Position numbers and translations under genes: made by a program. From Clostridia bacterium (GTDB lineage: Bacteria; Bacillota; Clostridia; Oscillospirales; Acutalibacteraceae), in assembly GCA_900771085.1 (NCBI GenBank), contig CAAGMR010000017.1:1-10386 (forward strand): 10,386 nucleotides of DNA. Reading direction: 5' to 3'. Below the pieces are notes generated by a model. The model was not told the origin of the DNA and did no database searches. It saw nothing but the letters and a program-made list of their open reading frames with translations. Positions 1 to 5,007 of this stretch are shown here, one piece after another. Numbering within the stretch: the first letter of the stretch is position 1; the number at the start of each line of letters is the position of its first letter.

Positions 1-116
1 AACTGATTTGCAATGTCCTGCTCATCGAGTGCACTGGCCTTGATTGCGCCTGCGCTGGAAACAACGATAGACAATGTCATTACAAGGCTCATGAGAAGAG
101 CCGTGAATTTTTTCAT
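1..116 (-). CDS. Secreted protein, N-terminal fragment only (runs off the left edge)
   Basis: Only the first 38 codons are present. They begin with an ATG at 116 and read as a classical Sec signal peptide: two lysines at residues 2-3, a hydrophobic core (about residues 5-20), then a small-residue stretch ending near Ala-Gly-Ala or Lys-Ala-Ser-Ala, which fits a signal peptidase I site around residues 24-29. There is no lipobox cysteine, so this is an exported rather than a lipid-anchored protein. An AGAGG ribosome binding site lies about 9 nt upstream. A promoter with a consensus TATAAT box (152-157) lies just ahead, so the gene has its own transcription start after the terminator of the SPFH operon. 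The mature domain is outside the window and no function can be given. Confidence 0.8.
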   Translation of the reverse strand, partial: MKKFTALLMSLVMTLSIVVSSAGAIKASALDEQDIANQ

Positions 117-151
117 TAGAAAAAGCCTCTTTTCAAAAATGTATGCCCTGT

Positions 152-180
152 ATTATACAGAAACAGACCCGAAAGTGCAA
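152..180 (-). promoter_or_regulatory. Promoter of the secreted-protein gene, overlapping the upstream terminator
   Basis: The -10 box reads TATAAT (152-157, perfect consensus). At exactly 17 bp the -35 position is TTGCAC (175-180), a weak match. That -35 lies in the loop and left arm of the hairpin at 166-191, so terminator and promoter share DNA. Confidence 0.6.
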
Positions 181-191
181 ACTTTCGGGTC
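166..191 (-). terminator. Hairpin terminator after the RHH gene
   Basis: A perfect 11-bp stem (GACCCGAAAGT / ACTTTCGGGTC) with a 4-nt loop lies 6 bp past the stop codon of the ribbon-helix-helix gene. The tract after it on the minus strand (TGTTTCTG) is only moderately T-rich, so termination may be incomplete. Confidence 0.75.
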
Positions 192-197
192 CTTATT

Positions 198-395
198 TTA
201 AGAAATATCAAGTTCTATTGGCTCATCTATTGTTTCTGAGACATATTTTCCATCTTTTTTGCGCTGTTTAACGCATTCGGTGAGAAGATATTCGATTTGT
301 CCGTTTACAGAGCGAAAGTCATCTTCTGCCCAGGCTGCCAAAGCATCATAGAGCTTGGCGTTGAGCCTTAAAGGAACCTGCTTTTTTTCTGCCAT
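198..395 (-). CDS. Arc-type ribbon-helix-helix DNA-binding protein (65 aa)
   Basis: A small protein with the ribbon-helix-helix plan of the Arc/CopG/MetJ class: an N-terminal strand (residues 5-12, KKQVPLRL), helix A (about 13-26, with AAWAEDDF) and helix B (about 29-46, with SVNGQIEYLLTECV), followed by a polar acidic tail. Proteins of this fold dimerise and insert a two-stranded sheet into the major groove, usually at short tandem palindromes. It starts at the ATG at 395 behind a purine-rich site (GGTGGGTG). It is the second gene of an operon, 46 bp after the SPFH gene, and I recall similar small RHH proteins beside SPFH genes in Clostridia. It may repress its own operon through the TGATATCA pair at 1526-1544; that is inference. 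No toxin partner is visible, so I do not call it an antitoxin. Confidence 0.85.
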   Translation of the reverse strand: MAEKKQVPLRLNAKLYDALAAWAEDDFRSVNGQIEYLLTECVKQRKKDGKYVSETIDEPIELDIS

Positions 396-441
396 ATCTT
401 TTCACCCACCTTTTGCAAATACTTTAATGTTTCGGCTTATT

Positions 442-1482
442 TTAATAAAGTGAACCGGAATTTACAATAGGCTGAGCATCTTTATTTCCGCAGAGAACTA
501 CGAGAAGGTTAGAAACCATTGCAGCCTTGCGCTCCTCGTCGAGATCGACGATGTCGTTTTCTGCAAGGCGGGAGAGAGCCATCTCTACCATGCCAACTGA
601 GCTTTCAACGATGAGTTTACGAGCGTCAACGATAGCAGATGCCTGCTGTCTCTGAAGCATTGCTGCTGCGATTTCAGGAGCATATGCAAGGTGAGTGATG
701 CGAACTTCTACAATTTCAAGGCCTGCTTCAAGAACACGGCTCTGAAGTTCTTCCTTAATGCGGCCAACTACTTCTTCTGTTGAACCTCTAAGGCTGCCGT
801 CGTCGGATTTGCCGTCGCCGGTTGTGTCAACGTCAGGAGCGATATCGTAAGGGTAAATCTTTACGATATTTCTTACAGCTGCGTCTGACTGAAGTGAGAG
901 ATATTCTTTGTAGTTATCAACGTCAAATACTGCTTTAGCTGTATCAACTACACGCCACATTACTGCTACACCAACTTCAACAGGGTTACCGAGGCAGTCG
1001 TTAACCTTCTGCTTGCTGTTGTTGAGAGTCATGAGCTTAAGAGAAATCTTCTTTGAATTTGTTGCCGGAACAGCCATATCTGAAGAACCTGACTTTGAGA
1101 GAGCGGCGATGAGTCCGCCTGATGATCCGTCAACGTCACCTGACTGACCGAGTTTTGTGTCAGCTGCAGGGTTGAAAGATGTGCAAAGTGGGTTTACAAA
1201 GTAGAAGCCGTCGCCCTTGATTGTGCCTTTGTACTTACCGAAGAGAGTGAGAACAAGAGCTTCCTGTGGTTTAAGAACCTTAAGACCTGCGAGTGAGACA
1301 AAAGCAACAAGTTCAATGATACAGCCAAGTGCGAGAAGGATTACGTTGTATCCTGCGCCCCATTCAGGCTCTGCAACTACGCCCTGAAGGAAAAGTACAG
1401 GACCTGCTACAAAGATGCCAAGTAAGATAAGGAGAAGTGCGAGCATACCGTTTTTTCTGGTTGTATAGATTTTTTCTGTCAT
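442..1482 (-). CDS. SPFH/band-7 (stomatin-prohibitin-flotillin type) membrane protein (346 aa)
   Basis: Two N-terminal membrane helices (about residues 13-36 and 46-68) lead into an SPFH domain that starts at KPQEALVLTLFGKY (71-84) and runs to about residue 265. The stretch after it, AYAPEIAAAMLQRQQASAI (267-284), is the usual helical region following band-7 domains, and the C-terminus ends in the family-typical KDAQPIVNSGSLY. Such proteins oligomerise in the membrane and are linked to membrane microdomains and quality control; no specific client is shown here. Two features stand out: a Gly/Ser-rich segment (about 107-142) between the first strands and the rest of the domain, and an Asp/Gly loop DVDTTGDGKSDDGS (217-230) resembling Ca-binding Asp-rich loops. 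I chose the ATG at 1482 because AGGAGG sits 7 nt upstream; a start 8 codons earlier (1506) has no such site. First gene of an operon with the RHH protein. Confidence 0.92.
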   Translation of the reverse strand: MTEKIYTTRKNGMLALLLILLGIFVAGPVLFLQGVVAEPEWGAGYNVILLALGCIIELVAFVSLAGLKVLKPQEALVLTLFGKYKGTIKGDGFYFVNPLCTSFNPAADTKLGQSGDVDGSSGGLIAALSKSGSSDMAVPATNSKKISLKLMTLNNSKQKVNDCLGNPVEVGVAVMWRVVDTAKAVFDVDNYKEYLSLQSDAAVRNIVKIYPYDIAPDVDTTGDGKSDDGSLRGSTEEVVGRIKEELQSRVLEAGLEIVEVRITHLAYAPEIAAAMLQRQQASAIVDARKLIVESSVGMVEMALSRLAENDIVDLDEERKAAMVSNLLVVLCGNKDAQPIVNSGSLY

Positions 1483-1525
1483 GATAGAACCTCCTATCAA
1501 AATCAAAATTCATTTTCTATCAATG

Positions 1526-1544
1526 TGATATCAAAATGATATCA
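1526..1544. repeat. Tandem 8-bp palindromes TGATATCA, 11 bp apart
   Basis: TGATATCA occurs at 1526-1533 and 1537-1544. The core TATCAA recurs at 1518, 1529 and 1540, exactly 11 bp apart, and again at 1495. The array lies between the -10 box (1560-1565) and the start codon of the SPFH gene, a natural operator position. Tandem short palindromes one helical turn apart are the usual target of ribbon-helix-helix repressors, and such a protein is encoded by this operon. Confidence 0.55.
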
Positions 1545-1559
1545 ACTGATTTCATCTTC

Positions 1560-1588
1560 AATATAAACCCTGTGTATTTATAAGTCAA
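1560..1588 (-). promoter_or_regulatory. Promoter of the SPFH-RHH operon
   Basis: The -35 box TTGACT (1583-1588) and -10 box TATATT (1560-1565) are 17 bp apart, each one mismatch from the sigma-A consensus. It lies between the terminator of the preceding operon and the SPFH gene, giving a leader of about 70 nt. Confidence 0.75.
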
Positions 1589-1617
1589 CAGGAAAAAGTA
1601 AAAATTTTCAAAAAAAT

Positions 1618-1641
1618 AAAACGGCTCAAAAGAGCCGTTTT
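1618..1641 (-). terminator. Terminator of the XRE/DUF2178/DUF6198 operon
   Basis: A perfect 10-bp stem, AAAACGGCTC / GAGCCGTTTT, with a 4-nt loop is followed on the minus strand by a T-rich tract (TTTTATTTTTTTG including the end of the stem). It lies about 35 bp beyond the stop codon at 1675. Confidence 0.9.
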
Positions 1642-1674
1642 AATCATTTTACACAGTTAATCATCTAAACTCCT

Positions 1675-2358
1675 TTAATGAAAATACTTTTCAATAGACA
1701 GCTTTCCGGAAAATTCGAAATGCTTATCAAGGAGTTTCGAGAATTTTCCGATGAGATAACCGTTTAAGAAGGCGGTTACGAGTGTTCCCCAGTTGATGCC
1801 GACAAAGTGCATGAAGCCGAAGAATACGAAAGAGAGGATAATGCTAACGGTGAAACTTGTCATATCGTATCCGATTTTAAGCCTGGAAAATTCAATATTG
1901 AATTTCTCGGAAAGTTCTTTTACCAGAAGTTCATATGCTTCCGGTGCCAGGTATGTGTGCAGCAAAAAGGCAATTCCAAGTGTGCAGAGCAGGATGCCTG
2001 ATACGAAGAGGCCACATCTTGCAAGGAATAAGTCTGCAGGAATTACGTCTGCAATTCTTGTGCACAGGTCCAGTGTCTGTCCGTAAAGGAATGCTGTAAC
2101 AAACGAAAAGAGGTAGTACATCTTAAACTTGCGCATTATTGCAGTTAAAAGAATTATGAGTGCTCCCTGCAAGCAGTATTCTGCCATTCCGAATGAAAAG
2201 AAGGCAAAGTACTGAGATACCTTCAGGTGGATGAGGTATGCAGGTGCAACTACCATTGACATGCCGAAGTTTGCTTTAACCATCAGCGATGTTCCGAATG
2301 CCAGCAGAAACAGTCCGATAATATATGATATTTCCGAGTAAAACTTTTTCTTTTCCAA
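1675..2358 (-). CDS. DUF6198/YczE-like integral membrane protein (227 aa, probable TTG start)
   Basis: A polytopic membrane protein with about five hydrophobic segments (roughly residues 9-26, 33-42 with 49-74, 80-95, 112-134, 168-186, then 190-204). The pattern EISYIIGLFLLAFGTSLMVKANFGMSMVVAPAYLIHLKVSQY at the start of the conserved part, in pieces such as SLMVKANFGMSMVVAPAY (24-41), matches the YczE/YitT-like DUF6198 family as I know it; its function is unknown. I place the start at TTG 2358, which gives the family's usual N-terminus (EKKKFYSEISYIIGL) and has GGGGAGG 11 nt upstream. The alternative is ATG 2424, which overlaps the previous stop as TAATG but has no ribosome binding site and would add 22 residues that look non-coding. 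Last gene of a three-gene operon; its ribosome binding site is predicted to be masked by the hairpin at 2364-2418. Confidence 0.85.
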   Translation of the reverse strand: MEKKKFYSEISYIIGLFLLAFGTSLMVKANFGMSMVVAPAYLIHLKVSQYFAFFSFGMAEYCLQGALIILLTAIMRKFKMYYLFSFVTAFLYGQTLDLCTRIADVIPADLFLARCGLFVSGILLCTLGIAFLLHTYLAPEAYELLVKELSEKFNIEFSRLKIGYDMTSFTVSIILSFVFFGFMHFVGINWGTLVTAFLNGYLIGKFSKLLDKHFEFSGKLSIEKYFH

Positions 2359-2363
2359 AGTAA

Positions 2364-2418
2364 AATGATCCTCCCCGAAGATGTGCTTATAACATAATAT
2401 CACACAGGGAGGATTATT
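2364..2418 (-). promoter_or_regulatory. Hairpin masking the Shine-Dalgarno of the DUF6198 gene (coupling element)
   Basis: In the minus-strand RNA, AAUAAUCCUCCC (2418 to 2407) can pair with GGGAGGAUCAUU (2375 to 2364): 11 of 12 positions match, and the 3' arm contains the Shine-Dalgarno GGGGAGG (2376-2370). A short inner stem (2406-2402 with 2386-2382) is also possible. The 5' arm begins 5 nt after the stop codon of the upstream gene (2426-2424), so a ribosome finishing that gene would cover the arm and free the site. Pairing is seen; the role is inferred. Confidence 0.6.
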
Positions 2419-2423
2419 ACACA

Positions 2424-2831
2424 TTAATACTTTTTCTGGAGAATAAGGTAAGCCACCCAGTAAATTACGAGAACGGAGCAGAGGCAGTAGCTTACAATCT
2501 GACCGTAAACCGTCATATTCATGACGAAGAGAACAAGAGATACTATGGCAGCGACAAGGATAAAGATGTAACCTGCCCATGACCATGCCTTCATACGGAT
2601 GAAACTGTTTCTTTCATCTTCTGCTGCGATATCGATTTTTTCCTTATACTCATCGTTTGTATGATACTTTACGTTTCTGATAATCTGAATGACTCCGACA
2701 GCAATCAGGGCGCCGCCCATGCCGGAATAAATGGAGTCATCAAGGACTTCTGTAAGTGATAAAACCATGAGAGCGATACCTATGAGCACCCACATAATGC
2801 TGACTGCAAGTTTTCTGGTGTTGTAATACAT
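2424..2831 (-). CDS. Four-helix membrane protein, DUF2178-like (135 aa)
   Basis: Four membrane segments are clear at about residues 8-27, 34-52, 83-104 and 109-131. Between the second and third lies a charged cytoplasmic-looking loop, HTNDEYKEKIDIAAEDERN (57-75), typical of the DUF2178-like membrane proteins that sit after small XRE regulators in Firmicutes. Function is unknown; in that arrangement the membrane protein is usually co-controlled with, and may act on, the regulator, which is inference here. The ATG at 2831 overlaps the stop of the regulator gene by one base (TAATG). Its ribosome binding site GAGGAGG (2845-2839, 7 nt away) is written by the C-terminal Glu codons of the regulator, so the two are almost certainly translated in step. 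Confidence 0.82.
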   Translation of the reverse strand: MYYNTRKLAVSIMWVLIGIALMVLSLTEVLDDSIYSGMGGALIAVGVIQIIRNVKYHTNDEYKEKIDIAAEDERNSFIRMKAWSWAGYIFILVAAIVSLVLFVMNMTVYGQIVSYCLCSVLVIYWVAYLILQKKY

Positions 2832-3031
2832 TATTCTTCCTCCTCAAAAATAAATACTTCTTCTATTGTCATGTCGAATAATTTTGAAATCTTATAAGCA
2901 AGTGTGATAGAGGGATTGTAGCGACCATTTTCAAGGGAGCTTATGGTCTGACGTGAGACCCCCAGCATTTTTCCCAGTTCATCCTGTTTAATGCCTTTCA
3001 GGTTTCGAATCTCCTCAATTCTGTTTTTCAT
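2831..3031 (-). CDS. Small XRE-family regulator, YozG-like (66 aa)
   Basis: A single Cro/CI-type helix-turn-helix of the minimal size: helices 2-3 fall at about residues 16-37 (QDELGKMLGVSRQTISSLENG), followed by PSITLAYKISKLFDMTIEEVF and a tail of four Glu residues. No sensor domain is present. Proteins of this type dimerise and repress their own operon. It starts at ATG 3031 with AGGTGG about 9 nt upstream and leads the operon with the DUF2178-like and DUF6198 membrane proteins. Its promoter is embedded in a 20-bp inverted repeat (3051-3113), the obvious candidate operator. What signal relieves repression cannot be read from the sequence; a membrane-protein link is only suggested by gene order. 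Confidence 0.92.
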   Translation of the reverse strand: MKNRIEEIRNLKGIKQDELGKMLGVSRQTISSLENGRYNPSITLAYKISKLFDMTIEEVFIFEEEE

Positions 3032-3050
3032 AATTCGTCACCACCTAATA

Positions 3051-3113
3051 ATGTAAAGCTAGCTTGACATTATAGTAGCACGCCTGAAAATCTATGTCAA
3101 GCAAGCTTTACAT
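3051..3113. repeat. 20-bp inverted repeat flanking the XRE operon promoter
   Basis: The left arm 3051-3070 (ATGTAAAGCTAGCTTGACAT) and right arm 3094-3113 are reverse complements at 19 of 20 positions; the only mismatch is at 3061/3103. The arm centres are 43 bp apart, close to four helical turns. The right arm contains the -35 box and the left arm covers the expected transcription start, so a regulator bound to both arms would block or loop the promoter. Confidence 0.8.
3072..3100 (-). promoter_or_regulatory. Promoter of the XRE/DUF2178/DUF6198 operon
   Basis: A perfect -35 TTGACA (3095-3100) and a -10 TACTAT (3072-3077, 4 of 6) are 17 bp apart. The leader is about 35 nt. The -35 is part of the right arm of the inverted repeat at 3051-3113. 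Confidence 0.75.
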
Positions 3114-3133
3114 AAAAATTTACAAAAATAAAA

Positions 3134-3159
3134 AGAGTTTACAGTTTCCTGTAAACTCT
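3134..3159 (-). terminator. Terminator of the symporter gene
   Basis: A perfect 11-bp stem (AGAGTTTACAG / CTGTAAACTCT) with a 4-nt loop, followed on the minus strand by TTTTTATTTTTG including the stem end. It lies about 28 bp after the stop codon at 3187. Confidence 0.9.
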
Positions 3160-3186
3160 CTCATTTTATTTATGGGTGAGAAGGAA

Positions 3187-4605
3187 TCAGTCTTCCTTTT
3201 CTTCTTTCATTCTTTTGAAGAAACTCTTTGTTTCTGCCGCTACGACTCCGCTGAGGGCAAAGAGGGCAATCATGTTAGGGATTGCCATGAGACCGTTTAC
3301 GATGTCGGCAATAGTCCATACAGCTTCAACAGTGAGGAAAGGTCCGATGAGAACTACAAGGATGTAGAGCCATCTGTAAACCTTGATGCCCTTTTTCTGA
3401 CCGCCGAGAAGGTACTCAAGACAACGCTCGGAATAGTAGTCCCAGCCGAGGATTGTTGTAAACGCAAAGAATGCAAGACAGATCATAAGGATGAATGCAG
3501 ATGCACGTCCCGGAATAGGGAGACCATTCTGGAATGCATATGTTGTTACTGCAACACCCTGGAGACCTTCAACCTGCCATGCGCCTGTTACGACGATGGA
3601 GAGACCTGTGAGTGTGCAGATTACGATAGTATCGATAAATGTACCTGTCATTGAAACAAGACCCTGTCTTACAGGCTCTTTTGTCTGAGCTGCTGCCGCA
3701 GCGATAGGAGCGGAACCGAGACCTGCTTCATTTGAGAAGATACCACGGCCGATACCCTTCTGCATTGCAACAATCATGGAACCTACCACACCGCCGGTTA
3801 CAGCGCCAGGGTTAAATGCGCCCTTAACGATTGTAACGATGGCTGCAGGAATCTCTGTGATGTTAAAGCAGATAAGAGCAATACAGAATACGAAATAAAT
3901 AATAGCCATGAAAGGAACGATTGTCTGAGCTACACCTGCGATACGCTTAACACCGCCGATAAGAACGAGTGCCACGCAAAGTGCAACAGCAACAGCACCG
4001 ATTACTACAACAACAGAGTAGTCGCCAATACCCGGAAGGGAAACGAGCTGTGTCTCTGCTGGGTCAAAGAAATTCTTTATGGCATTTACGATACCGTTAA
4101 CCTGTGTGATGGTACCGATGCCAAGAAGACCTACAAGAACGCCAAAGAATGCGAAGAGCTTTGCAAGCCACTTCCACTGTGAACCCATACCGCGTTCAAT
4201 GTAGTAGAAAGGACCGCCGAGTGAGTGACCGTCTTTGCCAACAACACGGTATTTTACCGCAAGGAGACCTTCGGAGAACTTTGTTGCCATTCCGAAGAAT
4301 GCTGCAACTATCATCCAGAATAATGCGCCCGGACCACCTGCACAAACAGCTGTTGCAACACCTACGATATTACCTGTACCGATTGTTGCTGAAAGAGCTG
4401 TGCAGAGAGCACCAAAGGATGAGATTTCACCTTCGCCGCCTTCTTCATTTTTTACCATCCACTTGAGAGCAAGTGGGAGCTTGCGAACCTGAACAAGTCC
4501 GGACCTTACGGTAAGGAGAATACCGCCCGCAAGGATGAGGACCATAAGAGGAACGCCCCAGACGATGTCGTCTACCTTGAGCAGAAAATTTGTGAATGCT
4601 TCCAT
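3187..4605 (-). CDS. AGCS-family amino acid:cation symporter (alanine/glycine type, 472 aa)
   Basis: Full-length member of the alanine or glycine:cation symporter family (AGCS, Na_Ala_symp), which brings small neutral amino acids across the membrane with Na+ or H+. Family landmarks are SATIGTGNIVGVATA (72-86), GGPGALFWMIVAAFFGMATKF (90-110), the GGPFYYIERGMG segment (130-141), and the highly conserved GIFSNEAGLGSAPIAAAAAQ (288-307). About eleven hydrophobic helices are spread over the length; the C-terminus is short and charged (KRMKEEKED). The start is ATG 4605, with a GGGGG run 9 nt upstream serving as a weak ribosome binding site. The gene stands alone behind a glycine riboswitch and terminator (4629-4877), which makes glycine a likely substrate. 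In such pairs the riboswitch often turns the importer off when glycine is plentiful; the direction here is not shown by the sequence. Confidence 0.95.
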   Translation of the reverse strand: MEAFTNFLLKVDDIVWGVPLMVLILAGGILLTVRSGLVQVRKLPLALKWMVKNEEGGEGEISSFGALCTALSATIGTGNIVGVATAVCAGGPGALFWMIVAAFFGMATKFSEGLLAVKYRVVGKDGHSLGGPFYYIERGMGSQWKWLAKLFAFFGVLVGLLGIGTITQVNGIVNAIKNFFDPAETQLVSLPGIGDYSVVVVIGAVAVALCVALVLIGGVKRIAGVAQTIVPFMAIIYFVFCIALICFNITEIPAAIVTIVKGAFNPGAVTGGVVGSMIVAMQKGIGRGIFSNEAGLGSAPIAAAAAQTKEPVRQGLVSMTGTFIDTIVICTLTGLSIVVTGAWQVEGLQGVAVTTYAFQNGLPIPGRASAFILMICLAFFAFTTILGWDYYSERCLEYLLGGQKKGIKVYRWLYILVVLIGPFLTVEAVWTIADIVNGLMAIPNMIALFALSGVVAAETKSFFKRMKEEKED

Positions 4606-4628
4606 TTAATTAAACCCCCAAAAAATAA

Positions 4629-4653
4629 ACCCCCGGAGTATTAATCCGGGGGT
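4629..4653 (-). terminator. Riboswitch-controlled intrinsic terminator
   Basis: The stem ACCCCCGGA / TCCGGGGGT (9 bp, 4629-4637 with 4645-4653) has a 7-nt loop and is followed on the minus strand by TTTATTTTTT. It lies between the riboswitch and the symporter start, so it can only act as a conditional stop for the symporter transcript. The next bases are GGGGG, the presumed ribosome binding site, so the C-run could pair with either G-run. Confidence 0.88.
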
Positions 4654-4701
4654 AGCGCGCACGTGTAGAGACAAATGGTCCATATCTTGCATAACTTATG
4701 G

Positions 4702-4877
4702 CTCTGTCCTTTTGCCTGAGAGTTTTGGAAATGATTCCTTGCACCTTCGGCACCACATACTGCTAAACAGCCGGGATTCTCCAGAGAGACAATCCATCTG
4801 CAGTCTTCGCTATAAGCACCTGAGAGAGTTACTCCTTCGGTTGATAAAAAATCATTTCCTGCAGACTTCATCTTGTC
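4702..4877 (-). ncRNA. Tandem glycine riboswitch (gcvT element)
   Basis: Two glycine aptamers lie in series. The second (about 4786-4702) is canonical: P1 CUCUG / CAGAG (4786-4782 with 4706-4702), then GAGA, the core GUGCCGAAGGUGCAA (4753-4739), and CUCUCAGGCAAAAGGACAG near its end. The first (about 4867-4802) has the core CCGAAGGAGUAAC (4840-4828) and CUCUCUCAGG (4828-4819), with P1 AGUCU / AGACU (4867-4863 with 4806-4802). Its GGAGAG box is replaced by GGAAAU, which weakens P2. Leader GACAA (4877-4873) pairs with linker UUGUC (4792-4788), matching the P0 helix next to the known leader-linker kink-turn; GA-rich loops lie on both sides. No clear antiterminator was found, though CCAUA just after the P1 3' strand can pair with UAUGG further on. 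Confidence 0.92.
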
Positions 4878-4890
4878 AGTTTTAACAGAG

Positions 4891-4919
4891 AGTTTATCAG
4901 AAAAAGTTACATTTGTCTA
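4891..4919 (-). promoter_or_regulatory. Promoter of the glycine riboswitch-symporter transcript
   Basis: The -35 TAGACA (4914-4919, 5 of 6) and -10 TAAACT (4891-4896, 4 of 6) are 17 bp apart. The predicted start near 4884 falls only a few bases before the P0 leader helix of the riboswitch, which supports the assignment. Confidence 0.55.
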
Positions 4920-4930
4920 GCGGGAATGCC

Positions 4931-4947
4931 GCACAAAATGTTTGTGC
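4931..4947. repeat. 17-bp palindrome upstream of the riboswitch promoter
   Basis: GCACAAA (4931-4937) and TTTGTGC (4941-4947) are perfect 7-bp inverted arms around ATG. The site lies 12 bp upstream of the -35 box, an activator-type position. It could also form a small hairpin just after the terminator at 4964-4991. No protein is known for it. Confidence 0.45.
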
Positions 4948-4963
4948 ACTGTCACACAAAAGA

Positions 4964-4991
4964 AAAAGGCACCCCAAAAGGGATGCCTTTT
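4964..4991 (-). terminator. Terminator of the NifU-like/GGGtGRT operon
   Basis: A 12-bp stem (4964-4975 with 4980-4991) with one U-G wobble on the minus strand and a 4-nt loop is followed by TTTTTCTTTTG. It begins 16 bp after the GGGtGRT stop codon. Confidence 0.9.
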
Positions 4992-5007
4992 ATTAATGAT
5001 ATATAGA

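Noticed and set aside
198..395. Antitoxin of a toxin-antitoxin pair
   Set aside because: The RHH protein has no small toxin-like gene next to it; its partner is an SPFH protein.
1483..1506. Eight extra codons (MILIGGSI) at the start of the SPFH gene
   Set aside because: They translate the AGGAGG ribosome binding site itself; the ATG at 1482 is 7 nt from that site.
2424..2586. N-terminal extension of the DUF6198 frame back into the previous gene
   Set aside because: The added residues are another frame of the DUF2178-like coding sequence and do not look like a membrane-protein N-terminus.
3094..3654. A 186-codon, Cys-rich reading frame on the plus strand
   Set aside because: It is the antisense frame of the symporter gene and of the XRE promoter region. 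Its many Cys codons come from complementing GCA/ACA-rich membrane-protein codons, and it crosses a terminator.
4641..4871. A 76-codon reading frame on the minus strand between the operons
   Set aside because: It lies over the glycine riboswitch and its terminator, contains the aptamer cores read as protein, and has no ribosome binding site; the RNA structure explains the sequence.
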